Shown: positions 41,800-54,028 of the stretch, piece by piece
How positions within the stretch are numbered: position 1 is the first letter of the stretch
How the letters are laid out: every line of letters starts with the position of its first letter
Source: Lindgomyces ingoldianus
Taxonomy: Eukaryota > Ascomycota > Dothideomycetes > Pleosporales > Lindgomycetaceae
Reading direction: 5' to 3'
NCBI RefSeq assembly: GCF_010093535.1
Contig: NW_022985162.1
Coordinates: 2,578,637-2,642,636 of the forward strand
DNA length: 64,000 nucleotides
The notes under the pieces: generated by a model
Seen by the model: only the letters and a program-made list of their open reading frames with translations
What the model was told of the DNA's origin: nothing
Database searches by the model: none
Translations under genes and position numbers: made by a program

Positions 41800-43882
41800 A
41801 TGGCCGACCAGCAGCCTCCCGCTGAGGCTGGCGAGAACTTGCACCTCGATCCCGTTACCGGCGAGAATATTTCCAAGAGCGAATGTTTGTGTTGCATCCC
41901 ACTAGATTGTGATTTAAGACTCACGCCCCGCAGTGAAGCGTCGCCAGAAGCAACGCGACAATGAGCGCAAGAAGGCTGAGAAGGCCGAGAAGGCGGCTGC
42001 TCTGCCGAACAGGCCCAAGAAAGAGAAGTCGGCAGAAGACGCAGAAGGAGAACTGAATCCAAATGTATGCTTCCTTATAAATAAGCCAAGAGACAGATAT
42101 CTCATCAGACTGCAGCAATACTTTGAGATTCGATCGAGGGCTATCAACAAGCTCCGGAGCTCCAAGGACCCTAATCCGTATGCCTCGCCTCCATCCATAC
42201 CCCGCGAAACGTATTGACAGCATGGCGGGTCAACTGACAGGTGGATAGATACCCCCACAAGTTCCACGTCAACTACAAAGTCCCTGGCTTCATCAAGGAA
42301 TACGAGCACCTCAAGAAGGGCGAGACCCTACCAGAAAAGGAAATCCGGGTCGGCGTGCGCATCATTACGAAGCGTGCTTCCGGAAAGTGGGTTTTCATAG
42401 TCACCCGTATAGGATTGGGCTGATCAATGGCAGTGCACTACGATTCTATGACTGCAAGGCAGAGGGCGTTTCGATCCAGATCATGTGTCAATTGCAAGAA
42501 GCATCTGGCTCGGTTCCCTTCCTCGAGCAGCATGAACACCTACGGCGAGGAGATTGGATTGGCGTGGTTGGTTACCCTGGCCGAACAAGTCCCAAGAACA
42601 GAGACGGTGGAGAGCTCAGCATATTTGCAAAGGAGGTCGTTCTCCTCACGCCATGCTTGCGCCAGCTCCCGACAGAATACTACGGCTTCAAGGATCAGGA
42701 GCAGCGCCACCGACAGCGATTCCTCGATCTGATCATGAATGATCCGACTCGCGAGACACTTATTACCCGGACTAAGGTCGTCAAGTACGTTCGTAAGTAC
42801 TTCGACGAGCGAGATTTCTTGGAAGTACAGACTCCCATGATGAACAAGATTGCCGGTGGCGCGACAGCCCGGCCTTTCAAGACCTTCCACAACGATCTCG
42901 GTATGGAGCTGTTCCTCCGCATAGCTCCAGAACTCTACCTCAAGGAACTTGTTGTGGGCGGGATTGAGCGTGTTTATGAAATAGGGCGCCAATTTAGAAA
43001 CGAGGGTATTGATTTGACGCACAACCCGGAATTTACCACCTGCGAGTTTTATATGGCTTTCATGGATATGTACGACATCATGGATATGACTGAAGAGCTT
43101 GTGTCGGGCCTGGTACACTCGGTCAAGGGAACATACAAGACTCAGTATCACACTCAGGACGGGCAAACATATGATGTAAATTGGGAGAAACCGTGGAGGA
43201 GAGTCGAGATGATTCCTGAGCTTGAGAAGGCAACCGGGGAAAAGTTCCCACCGGCCAACCAGCTACATACGCCAGAATCGAACGAATTCCTCCAGCGTGT
43301 GCTCAAGAAGGTCAATGTGGAATGTTCGCCGCCATTAACGGCTTCCAGGATGATCGATAAGCTAGTAAGTCTATCAATTAAGCCCCATTCTTGCTGTACT
43401 GATCCGCGCTTTAGGTTGGCGAGTTCATCGAAGAGACTTGCGTCAATCCAACTTTCATCATGGGCCACCCCGAAATCATGTCTCCCTTAGCCAAATACCA
43501 CCGCTCCATTCCCGGTCTATGCGAGCGCTTCGAAGCTTTCGTCTGCAAGAAGGAGATTTGCAACGCTTATACTGAGTTGAATGATCCCTTCGACCAGCGC
43601 ATGCGTTTCGAAGAGCAAGCCAACCAAAAGGCACAGGGTGATGACGAAGCACAGCTCATTGATGAGACTTTCTGCCAAGCGTTGGAGTATGGTCTTCCCC
43701 CAACGGGAGGATGGGGCATGGGTATTGATAGATTGGTCATGTTCTTGACAGATCACTACAGTATCAAGGAAGTCCTAGCATTCCCATTCATGAAGGATGT
43801 TGATGAGAAGAAGCCGCAGCAGACGGCAGCAGAGGCTGTTGGTATTGAGCCTATGCCGGAGGAAGGGATACCCCATAAATGA
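41800..43882 (+). CDS. KRS1: Lysyl-tRNA synthetase, cytosolic, 604 aa, 6 exons
   Basis: Exons are 41800-41884, 41934-42064, 42116-42177, 42249-42386, 42434-43364 and 43415-43882; all phases agree. This class IIb synthetase charges tRNA-Lys. A basic, tRNA-binding N-terminal extension ([20 protein letters not shown]) has no mitochondrial presequence. It is followed by the OB-fold anticodon-binding domain (KIRVGVRI-type strand [15 protein letters not shown] and [10 protein letters not shown]). The catalytic core shows motif 1 ([20 protein letters not shown]), motif 2 ([20 protein letters not shown]) and motif 3 ([18 protein letters not shown]). Length matches eukaryotic cytosolic enzymes. The acceptor of intron 3 is GGATAG at 42248, chosen over the nearby CAG because only it restores [12 protein letters not shown]. 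Confidence 0.95.
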
Positions 43883-46357
43883 TTTGCATCGAATGAATAG
43901 GTGTAGTTGCAGGTGCAGCTACGTATTCACAACTAGGGATTCATGAAGTAGGCGTGAGAAGGACCATTGCTGGCTGGAGTGGGTGAGGGCAACCAAAATG
44001 TTCGGGCATTTAGACAGCCCGTAGAACAAAAATACTTCATTCTAGACAATCAATATTTGCAGGTTCAATTTTATGACACTTCTCCGTCTTCTGGGCGTGC
44101 GTATACGTCATGCTTTCTATAATTTCACCTCTGCCTTGCCCTTCCGACACCACCTTGCGCTAGTCCGTTTCGGTTAGTTTGTCTCTACCAATCAATGCCC
44201 GCTCCGCAACTTGACCTTCACCTCAGAACCACTTTAACTTAGCTCTGACTCCGTTTCTGACCTCTGTCTTTGACCAACTCTTCCGTCAGATCTATCCTTT
44301 CAAAGAGTCTTTCGACGCAAACCACCATGCCGATACCTCCAGGATTGTCCGAAGCTCGAGTTGGAGCTTCACTAACACAGTAGCGCAGAAGTCTCGCCTT
44401 GACCGGTATCCATCCCTATCCAAACTCACCTTAACAGCCGCTACATGGATACTGAGGGGTTTAAGAGAGGCTGTTGGTCTCCACAACCTCAAGGTTCCAC
44501 TATGACGCAACCCTTCGGTGCCTTTGCTCTACAATGGCCCTTGTGGCATCGTAAAGTAAGTTTCTACTCTCTCTCCTCCAATATCATTCACTTTAATCCT
44601 CACCATGATGAAAAATCGCAAAACACATACGTTAGTCCGATTCTACATGAAGGACAAAAATGCTCCGTCTTCTGCACTGCTTTTACAACGGTTTCTCTCT
44701 CGGCACTTGAGTTTAAGGGTTAAAGCTAACACCGAGTTTCAAACCTTAGGACTAGGGCAGTCCGAAGGCGAGAGATACCTGGTTATGATGGAAGGTGTTC
44801 ACGTTCACTCTCCATTCAAGTGGGATGTCTCGCAGTGACGATGAAGACGTACTTGTGCGCGCTGAAGTCAAATGGGGATTCAAAGTGTTGGATATCTATC
44901 TGATCCCACAGCTCCTCCATTATAGTCACATCGCTCATGGTCGATTGCTCTGTAATTAGAAGCCAACCGCGCGTTCTAAGCCGGCCATTCTGCACACTCA
45001 CCCCTAGCAGTTTTAGACACCACCTTTTTTCACTCAAGGTCAGCCTTTTCCCTTATCCTCTACCTAGTAGCCAGCGGTTATGATGAGTCACGCTTTCTCG
45101 TTGAAATTAATTCCCAAGGATGTTTCGAATAAACTTTTATCTATCTGAACCACCTCTATCCTATTCAACACAGCCCGCCGCTGTGATTAGCACGGCACTA
45201 GCATTGATCAGTGCAGGTACTCACGTATCTCGTCATGCGCAAGTCACCTCTCACGGTTTCGTACCAGGCACTTATTCGCTCTTGGTTAATCTTACCCTTT
45301 TCTCTCTCTCTCGGAGTGTCTATGGAGAATGACTTGCACCGCGAAACCCAACCTACAGTATGATCTCATCATGGCACTGATGTCCCCCGGTGCAGGTGCT
45401 TCCATGTCTCATACCCCACCTATAGCAATCTCCCATCATTTCGTTGATTTAGAAGGTACGTTTTACCCTCGACCCTTCCCCACTTCTTACTCAAGCACAT
45501 ATGATCACCCAATTGTACCCGTTTTTTTTATGAACAAACTTTAATTACTCGAGGGTATGATTTTTACACTCTTTTCAATTACAAAATGATATCCATCTAA
45601 TCCTTCCTTCCCATTTGCACAATTTGAGAGAATATTGACGCTAACGCCGAATATGAGAAGTTGTCGACGTTTGAGAGAGACTAAAAATCTAGATATGGAG
45701 GGAGGTTTGAACACGGTATTAAAGCCCACAATACAACGGCTCCGACGGTACTGATACAAGGAGCTTCACAAAGACATATCTACGCGTCCTTTTCTCTGCT
45801 AGAAGGTGGGGCAATGATGCGAATGACGTCTTATCTAATATTCATGGGGGTTCGAAATTATTTTCTGCACTTATCCTTCTGAGCCCCTCCTATGCCAAAA
45901 ATTTGAAACTGCTATTAACTATAAGATACTCGCTGGGGAAACTCGAATACAAGTTCCGAGGCTATGCTTTGTGGGCATCGAAATTACAATGATAATCTAA
46001 CCTATACTTGAGGCAAGCGTTGGGCGAACGAATAAGATCGACGAAGTAGGTGGAGATTGAAATTGAGGCATCTTGAATTACCAGATTAGCAACACCATGG
46101 GAGTCTCGTAACTTCGAAGAGGTTGTTGACTGATGATCACCTAGTCGACTTGATGTGAATGGATCGATAGGCTAGCTAGATACGAAACAACTCCATACAC
46201 AGTCGCATTCCAGCCACCGTTCACATAAACATGTGAAGATAACTCAACACAAATAAAAACACAACACACTGGCCAAAACAGATGTCCAGCAATACTGACG
46301 TCCCATTCCAACCACCTGTACATGTATAATAGCACAGCCCAACGCCTCGCCGGGCCC
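43883..46357. other. Intergenic, 2.5 kb, no supported gene
   Basis: Convergent region between KRS1 and hexokinase. A plus-strand frame without Met ending at 44505 (DRYPSLSKLTLTAATWILRG) is open for about 85 codons but matches nothing I know. Short frames at 44445-44723, 45120-45332 and 45329-45544 are featureless. A decayed gene in 44.2-45.5 kb is possible. Confidence 0.4.
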
Positions 46358-48041
46358 TTACTTTACCTCTACCTTCGCCGCCTTAAGCATAGCCTCTGGA
46401 TCCCTAATCCCCGCATTCTGTCCCTGCTGCACCCGTTTCAACGTCAACGCCGCAATCAGGGCAGCGCCAACACCAGACCCATCCTCAGCCGGCAAAATCT
46501 CAATAGGGTCGTCCTTACCCTTACCCTTGTCCGCCGGCCAGTCTAGAATCTCCTTTAGTGCCTGCGCACCCCTGACCTTGAAATGCGGGTACTTGTTGAA
46601 AACAGATCCATCAGCACCAACGTGACATGTCTCCCAGCCCTTCTTCTTACAGATCGCAGCAACACCACACGCAGATAGACGTGCAGCGCGTGTGCCGACG
46701 AGTTCGGCCAGGCGGCGGATGAGCTCAAGTTCGGGCTTTGTGCAGCTGATGCCGAGTTTATTTTGGAAGAGATCGTGGGTTTCTGAGAGGTTCTCGAAGG
46801 GGTCTTCTTCGATAAAGGACAGGAACCCCGCGTCGAGCGAGTAGGCTTTTGTGAGCTTGGAGACGTCTTGGGTTTCAAAGATGGCACAATCTTGGTTTTG
46901 GTGGAGGTCGAGGAGAACGAGGCGGAAGATCTCGCCGAGATAGAGACCCGCGATCATTTTTTCGAAGGCTTGTTGGCCGGGCCGTGGGGATTCTTTGTCG
47001 ATGACGATGTCGTAGGGTGTGCGGGGAAGGACTTTGTGCTCGTTGTCGAAGGCGCCCCATTCGCAGTTGATGGCCATGGGGAGCGAGGGGTCAAGATTCA
47101 TGTGAGCGAGCTTGGGGATTGAGCCGCAGTTTTCCATGTAGGCGGCGTTGCAGCCAGTACCGAAGATGCAGCCGATTCTCATCTCGGTGTCGGTGTAAGC
47201 GGAGGCGATGAGCGTGCCGGTGGTGTCGTTGACGAGGGCAGTGAGCTTGATGGGGACGCCACGCTCTGCGAGGGCGGCCTCGAAGGGTGGGACGACGTCC
47301 TTGCCTTCTACGCCTTCTATGTCGAAGCCCTTCGTCCATCGCTGCAGCACGCCGTGGTCGATGTATTCCTGTGTCGCGGGGTAGGAGAAAGTGAAGCCGA
47401 GAGGTAGTGCATCGAGATCCTCGTCCTGGTGGTGGTACTCGATGAACTGCTGCAGGCAATCCGCGATATAGTTCCACAGCTCTTCAGCCGTGCCTGTCTT
47501 CAGCTCCTCGGGCATGCGGTACTTGGATTGTATGATGTCGAACTCTCCCTTTTCCTCTGGGAGCGTGATTTCGCAGACTCTGAGGTTGGTGCCGCCCATG
47601 TCGAGGGCGAGAAAGGTACCAGTCTCGTAGCCATCGGGGAAAGCCATGCACCATGTTGGGTTCATGGGCTGTGTGCTGTAGTCAGCGGTCTGTTATCACG
47701 ACTGCACTTGGGGCTTTCTGCTCACGATAGATCCTCCCTCAACAGTCAACCCCTTGGTGAGCTCGTCCACGAAGTGGTCCGAGATCTGCTTCAGTTTGTC
47801 CTGCGGCACTGTGAAGAGCTCCTCTAGCCGAGTGATCTGGTCCATCAGATCCTTTGGCACATCGGCCATGGAGCCTGTCGCGCTCGTGATCAGCCCCATT
47901 CTCGCAGCTACAGTATCCGACTGTCGCCTTCTCGAAGTGGTGCCTTGGGAGAAAAGCGGGAGGTGGATGTGCTATAGTACAAATAGAAAGTGCGCTCGTA
48001 CCCTTCCGCGAGGGCGGTTTCCTAGGACCCAGGCCAACCAT
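46358..48041 (-). CDS. Hexokinase, 499 aa, 3 exons
   Basis: Exons are 48041-48002, 47874-47726 and 47668-46358; introns are 127 and 57 bp. The 14-residue first exon (MVGLGPRKPPSRKG) joined to SMADVPKDLMDQI is the usual N-terminus of filamentous-fungal hexokinases. The enzyme phosphorylates glucose and fructose with ATP at the start of glycolysis. Motifs: phosphate 1 FLALDMGGTNLRVCEI, sugar-binding LGFTFSYPATQ, catalytic Asp in LTALVNDTTGTLIASAY, phosphate 2 CIFGTGCNAAYMEN, and the adenosine site near the C-terminus (AEDGSGVGAALIAAL). It is cytosolic. In this family some hexokinases also act in carbon repression; nothing in the sequence settles that. No key residue is missing. Confidence 0.95.
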
Positions 48042-50515
48042 GGTTGCGGCTCCAAACTTTTGTCTCGTTCAAGTTCAGATAATAGCTTCCGACGCAATCG
48101 TAGACACTTTTTGGTGGCGCAATCGATATCCTTATGACAGCGGGATTCAATAGCTATTTAAGCACTTGTGGCCTGTCAGCGCATGCAATCGTGATTCAAA
48201 GCGCGCACCATGTGGGATGATGCGGCATATAAAGATTTACAGGTCATGCGCAGAGGACGGGCTTGGTGTAATTGCCCATAGCTTTCTTAATATTTGCTTT
48301 TGGGCAAAGAGAAGAAGAGAAAGGCTTACCAAGCCCCAGGACTAATGCTGAGAAAGAGCCCCCGCCAACAAGGCTTGAGAGCGGGCTGGTAGGGCAATTG
48401 AGGTGCTGGTCACTAGGCGATAAGTCTTTCCAAACTACAAGACTCAACGGGGCTATCTGTTGACAACAGTGGAAAATTTTGAGGATTTTAGATGAAAGGT
48501 TAACGGTTGAGCAGCGAGAGGTATCGAGTGTTGAGGGGCCCACATCCCACGCGCGAAACTCCGAGGACGCCGGGGATATGACGCTGCAAGCAGGGTTCAG
48601 ATGTAGACCCTGCACGTCCCGGCGGAAATCATCTCAGGCTCCGGATCCACCACCGTCGCCTACAGTACCACCACGTTCATCATACTTCATCTCGACATCT
48701 CACGCTTCAGAGTCGTCGCATCCCGCCCGCCGTTACCTATACAGACGTCAAACCACGGTTCTCTCACTCTAATGCTTCGATCAAGCTCAATGACGTCAAC
48801 ACCCTTCTCGCTGTCTCCCTAGGAGCGGCACCGCTTACTGAGAGACGATAAGAGATAAAAACAATGGAGCTTGCAATCAAGAACTAACTGAAAAATTAAA
48901 ATCTCTGCAGCCGCGATATGTTGCTTGCGCGAGGAAGCAGCCAGTCAACCTCTCATCTCCTTCACCACTTTCGGACGGTTTCAGGCCCTTCCAGTCCATG
49001 ATCGATCATCTTCAAAACCATCACCTTGGGCCGAACCACTGTGGGAGCTGAGATCTTCCCTCTCGTGTATATTTCACTCACCTTGTCTATCAAGTATGTT
49101 TCTTTTCTATATACCATTCACTCGCCCATTCATATAGGCCACAGGCCGTAGCCATCGCCACAATGCCTGCTGCATCGGAGTTGGGAGTAGGAGCTTGACA
49201 ACAATTGAGGGAGGCTAACCCCTTCATTCTAACCTTGGTTCCTCCCTTGACAACACTGCCGCAATCACGCAAGTCTACGATCTCCGGGCAACGCTTTTGA
49301 TTATTTTCCTATCAGGTTCCGACGCAACCAACCAAAAAAGTTGTTTGGACGCTCTCGCCGATGTTAGCCAATATTCCAGAGTTAGAGCACCAGGCCTCCA
49401 CTTCCGTCATTGGTTACAAAGGCAGCCAGCATCTCCCCCTCCACGTCCACAGCATCCGCCATCTCTCACCATTCTTTACAGGCGCCAAGTCAATCGCAGA
49501 CATCCGCCTCTTCGAGAAGCTCATCGTCGACAAAGAACTCAGTCACGTGCATTCAACAAACATTCTGGATGCTGTCGATTGCAGAGGCCAATTCTGCACT
49601 CGCCTAGCAATCATTTCGCTCATTAACGCAGATTAGGTCTCGATCCTAAAGCGGCTGCTGAACCTGCATCACCTCACCTCTAAGCATCCTGCTAGCGAGC
49701 TGGTTAATCTCGACAAGCATACCTAGTCTCCCCTTCGCCGCCGCATAGATGAGGCCGGCCACCTTCGCGATGCCATAGTTGGCAACCTCATTGCACCGCT
49801 GGGAATGTTTAGTTTAACTTGGCAGGCTAGTAGGGTGCTTTCTTCTTTCGAGTTTTGTAGGTGGTGTGAGTGTGGTTTAGAAAAGGGCTTGGGTTCAAAA
49901 AGCTTGAGACTGGGAGTTAGGTTTTGGAGCTTGGTTTCTTTCTATGAATGATACCCTGCCAGACGGCCTCTAACTTTCTTTCGGGATAAAACAGTAAACT
50001 ATGTGCCTCTTGCTACTTTCGCATCTAGCTCGGCGATATATTCTTCAGGTGTCGTGAAAACTGGGCATTGTAGCAAGTGGCGTTCTGTGGCGCATGCATG
50101 AATATCCTGGCTGTGCAATGTCACCTACGTAGAACTCGGATCCCCACGCGCTTCCGGTCCCAGCCATCAGCGGAACCGAGACCCCGGGCCGCAGGATTGC
50201 CTTGACGCAAGTCCGGCACTTGGATCCCTGTGGGGACGAATAGGATAGTTAAATAAATGAAAGGCGTTTGAGTCGTCTATGTACATAAGGCGCAGTTTTG
50301 GACATTTGATACAGGGTTCACGAGAGAGAATACTCGGCCTTATTCCTACACCGAAGCCCGAAGCCCAGAAGGTTTTTAAGAAAGAGATAGTCCTAGGAGA
50401 GAAAGAGTGTTTTGAGATTTATTCGTACATCTGATCACTTTCTCTTTACTTCATTCCGGAAATTAAGCATCCAACTCTTCACCCAACTACGAAGCCCACA
50501 TTCATTCCACTCACC
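48042..50515. other. Intergenic, 2.5 kb, possible gene relics
   Basis: The first part is the hexokinase promoter. A plus-strand frame (49361-49636) and, next to it, minus-strand frames near 49800-49646 (VANYGIAKVAGLIYAAAKGR) and 50125-49999 (HLLQCPVFTTPEEYIAELDA) look coding-like but form no complete gene. I cannot assign a family. Confidence 0.35.
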
Positions 50516-51846
50516 ATGGCCGCCCCCGGAGGAACCTACTTCATCCAATCTGCCCTCAAAACTCCCGCTGCACACCACACATCCTTCTCGCAGCTTTGGG
50601 AAACTAAATGGAAGAAGCCCGCCGAAATGGGTGTCTACCCCTTCATGTTCGGCACAGCGGCAGACTTTGAGCCCGTGGTCGCCGAGCTCGTAAAGCAGGA
50701 TTTCCACGAACCGTATGACTGGGACGCCTATGCTAAGATGTATTTTCCACAAGCTCAGAATCTGGTACGGGTGGCGGAGGAGGCGGAAAAGATTGGGGAT
50801 GCGGGGAGGGAGAAGGCGAGCGAGTATTATCTGAGGGCTAGTGCAGTATACCGGATTTCAAGGTTTCCGGCGCCCAGAAGTGAGATGCAGAGGTGGGCAT
50901 GGAAGGTGGGGAAGGAGTGTTGTATTAAGGGGCTTGGGTGAGTATTTATCTATTATAGGCAAACGGAGACTTGAGAGGTAGACGCTTATGTATAGATAGC
51001 TTACGTCCCCATCCGGTCTCAGAGATCCAAGTTCCACACACCCATCGTCTGGATAGCGAAGGCGCACACATCCCAATCTACCACCTCCTCCCCTCATCCG
51101 CCACCAAAGCAAACCCCGTCCCCCTCGTCATCATCTTCACCGGCCTCGATGGCTACCGCACCGAACTTGCCGTCTGGATGGAAGGCTGGCGCCAAAACGG
51201 CGTTGCAACCATCATCCTCGAAATCCCAGGCACAGGCGACTGTCCCGCGAAACCCGACGACGTGACATCCCCGGACCGACTCTACTCCTCACTTTTCGAC
51301 TGGATCGCCCAACAGCCTGGCATCGACCAGCAAAAAATCGCAATCTGGGCTTTCTCAACCGGCGGATACTACGCCATCCGCGTCGCGCACACGCACGCCT
51401 CGAAACTCGCTGGCGTCGTTGCGCTAGGTGGAGGATGCCACCACATGTTCGACCCAGAATGGTTGAGCGAAGTAAACCACCTCGAATATCCCTTCGACCT
51501 CGCCAACACACTAGCCTACAAATGGGGCTACGGGACCGATGTTGAAAAATTCAAAGCCGAAGCGTCCGACAAGTTCTCGCTTCTTAAAGACGGAACGCTA
51601 GATAGGCCCGTCTGTGCACGACTTTTGCTGGTTAATGGGACGGAAGATGAAATTTTCCCGATCGATGATTATTATCTTGCGTTACAGCATGGGGCGCCTA
51701 AGGAAGCGAGGTTTGTAACAGGGACAAAGCATATGGGCGAGCCGATGAGCTTTTTTATTATTTTGAATTGGTTGTATCGGCTTTTTGGAATTGAGGCAGA
51801 TCCAGTGAAGCAGATGCAGACGTTACCATTTAAGCCAAAGTATTGA
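50516..51846 (+). CDS. Ayg1/Ygh1-type hydrolase (polyketide chain-shortening family), 422 aa, 2 exons
   Basis: Exons 50516-50937 and 51000-51846 flank a 62-bp intron (GTGAGT..GATAG, phase 2). An N-terminal helical part (YPFMFGTAADFEPVVAELVK, SEYYLRASAVYRISRFPAPR) precedes an alpha/beta-hydrolase domain with oxyanion region VIIFTGLDGYRTEL, nucleophile Ser in IWAFSTGGYYAIRVAHTHA, acid in LLLVNGTEDEIFP and His in GTKHMGEP. This is the layout of Aspergillus Ayg1 and its homologues (WdYg1, BcYgh1), which release tetra- or pentahydroxylated naphthalene precursors from longer polyketides during DHN-melanin synthesis. The family also contains members with other roles. No polyketide synthase or other melanin gene lies in the window, so melanin function is inferred from family only. 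Confidence 0.85.
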
Positions 51847-52886
51847 GCGGAGGTGGGGAGGAACTGAAGCAGTGGTCGAATTCGGGAAAGTAAAAGGTTG
51901 CGGTTGCAGTGAAAAACTGAGTCTCGAGCGTGAATTTTTGGCAACAGATTCGTAATATCATTGGAGTATCACGGTTTTTGTTTCCTTGAAGACGATAAGT
52001 GGAATTCCGCCCCAAAGTGGAATGCATCCGCTGGATCGAATTGCTTGAATTGACTCCGTGAAAGTGGGAAACACAGGATCAGTGCATCGTTCAGCCCAAG
52101 ATATAAGCTCATTCGGTCAATATTGTAAGACATTGATGAGGGTAGTCAGAAGATGAGGGCGATTTGATATTCGGACCTGGTATTGAAGAGGCATGTATGT
52201 CGGGCTTGCCAACCGTCCAAAATGCTGGCTTCAGAGAATCGGATTAGTGAACGTTGGGAGCATCGGTTTGCCCAGTATTGAGTTCAACCTTACTTTAAAG
52301 AGCTTTAAAGCCACCGACTACTTTGAAGATGGGAGTTTCTACGTCCTAAATGCGCCTGGCGTATGTTCAGCCCTGCTCTGTTTGGATCAAGTGTGTGACC
52401 TTGTGCTAGCATTCACCTGGTCATGTAAATGCGCTTGCGAGGACAAGTTCTGAGCCAGATACATCCATTTTTCTTGCTATTGATAACATACATCTCGGTA
52501 GTGAGATTCGACTTACAGATGTGCTACCACTTCTGGACCCAGATACTCGCTTACATTTAACATAGAATGATTCAGTCTTGCCACGCTTCTAGCAAGGACA
52601 CTTCGGGATATGCGTATGGTGTTTCTAGATACACTTTTGATATTATAAATCAAGCGAGCAAGTATGCCACAGTGGCGGTAAATCTTGATGGTTACAACAC
52701 GCTTATGATTGATCGAATGTATCTTTTTCGAAACGCTTTAAGTAGCCCATTAAACCATGCCCACAACATACTGGCGATCGCTCCATGGGTTCGAGTGAAG
52801 GAATTGATCCAATAGATCTTACGGTACAGACCCAAGGACCTATATTAGCAATCGAGTGACTGTAATATCTGCCCGCAATGCCTGCC
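51847..52886. other. Intergenic, convergent spacer
   Basis: This lies between the 3' ends of the Ayg1-type and glyoxalase-fold genes. Plus-strand frames 52193-52453 and 52567-52815 have no domain. Nothing else is visible. Confidence 0.45.
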
Positions 52887-53376
52887 TCATTTCTTGACAC
52901 AAACGGCCTCCAGATTGTTGCCTTCGGGATCAAAGATGTAGGCCGCGTAGTACGGCTGCCGGCTCATCTGTTCTCGAATCCCAGGCTTGCCATTGTCGGT
53001 GCCACCCTCCTTTCTACAACTCCCTAATTAGCGTTTGTGCACAACAATTCCACAGGCCCCGCTTACAGTCCAAGCCCATGGAATTCGTCAACAGCATTGT
53101 CGTCTGCTGGCGTTAGTGTCTCCTCCGGTTCATTTGACGGATGCAAAACATCCTACCAGGGGCATCAATGGCAACATGGACAGGATATGGCTTGTGCCCC
53201 TCCGGTACGACTTGGAGCCAGAGATATGGATAATCACTGCCGTATCCAACTGTCTTGCCTTCGAAAGCTCGAATCATTTCATTATATCCGAGTGGTTTGA
53301 GAACAGCCTTATAAAACGATTGCATGGCGGCCATGCGCTGGCTAGTAACATACACGAAGACGTGGTTGATTGTCAT
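52887..53376 (-). CDS. Glyoxalase/VOC-superfamily protein, 127 aa, 3 exons
   Basis: Exons are 53376-53157, 53103-53067 and 53013-52887, with two 53-bp introns; phases agree. A start nine codons upstream (53403) is possible, but MTINHVFVYVTS is the normal VOC beginning. Two beta-alpha-beta-beta-beta modules are visible (SFYKAVLKPLGYNEM; AAYIFDPEGNNLEAVCVKK). The metal ligands expected of the fold are present: His5, His67 (PVHVAIDAP) and Glu121. Fungal single-domain members of this kind are annotated as glyoxalase/bleomycin-resistance/dioxygenase-like. The reaction is not predictable. It is divergent from a transcription-factor gene 650 bp away. Confidence 0.85.
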
Positions 53377-54028
53377 GATCCTGATTGGGAGAGCTAACGA
53401 CAAGACGAGATGAAGGTAAAATTTGAGGCTGAGTTAAAAAGTTGATACAGTAAGAGTTGAGCAGCCACTAGACAGCTGCATCATTTCAGCGGAAGCGGAG
53501 ATACTGGTACTAATATGTCCCCTGATGCAATTAATAAGCGTGCTGAAAGATGACTGTTGCCTGAAAACAACTCGGAATTCCGAGCAGATACGTTTAAGGT
53601 TACGGCTGCCAAGAGTCGGATTTTCCTTATCCAGTCAGTCGAGCCGTAATGGTCAGGAACACGACTACCCCATGCTGTAGATCGGAACATTCTTGCAGGA
53701 TGAGCAGGGTTCGAAGAGAACTAGGGCCAGAACAGTCTTAGGGGGTGTGTGTCAGCGACCCAAACTCGTCCGTCGCATGCCGCGCGAAGCCTCCACTTTC
53801 TGCTCCCGATGACTCCGTTATGAATTTCCAGTAGTGAATGGTCTTGTGCTTTTCCCACCATCAATGATTGGTTTGGAGCACAGCCTGCCCCTTAACCGGA
53901 CCAATTCAAATGACCGAAAGGGAACGGTCCCGATCGCCAAAGAGCGATTGAAGGTCTTATATAACCGGAATCCCGAGAATTCACCCTGCATCTTAGCTCC
54001 GAGAACTGAGTACCGAGAACCTGTTACG
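53377..54028. other. Divergent promoter region between VOC gene and regulator gene
   Basis: 652 bp between two divergent starts, with no gene of its own. Frames at 53481-53690 and 53818-54099 are shadows without domains. Confidence 0.45.

Noticed and set aside
44250..44505. Open frame without Met (KLTLTAATWILRGLREAVGL)
   Set aside because: Looks mildly coding-like but has no start, no family match and no neighbouring exons that join in phase.
46868..47477. Plus- and minus-strand frames inside the hexokinase gene
   Set aside because: Shadows of the hexokinase coding exon, whose motifs are clear in the other frame.
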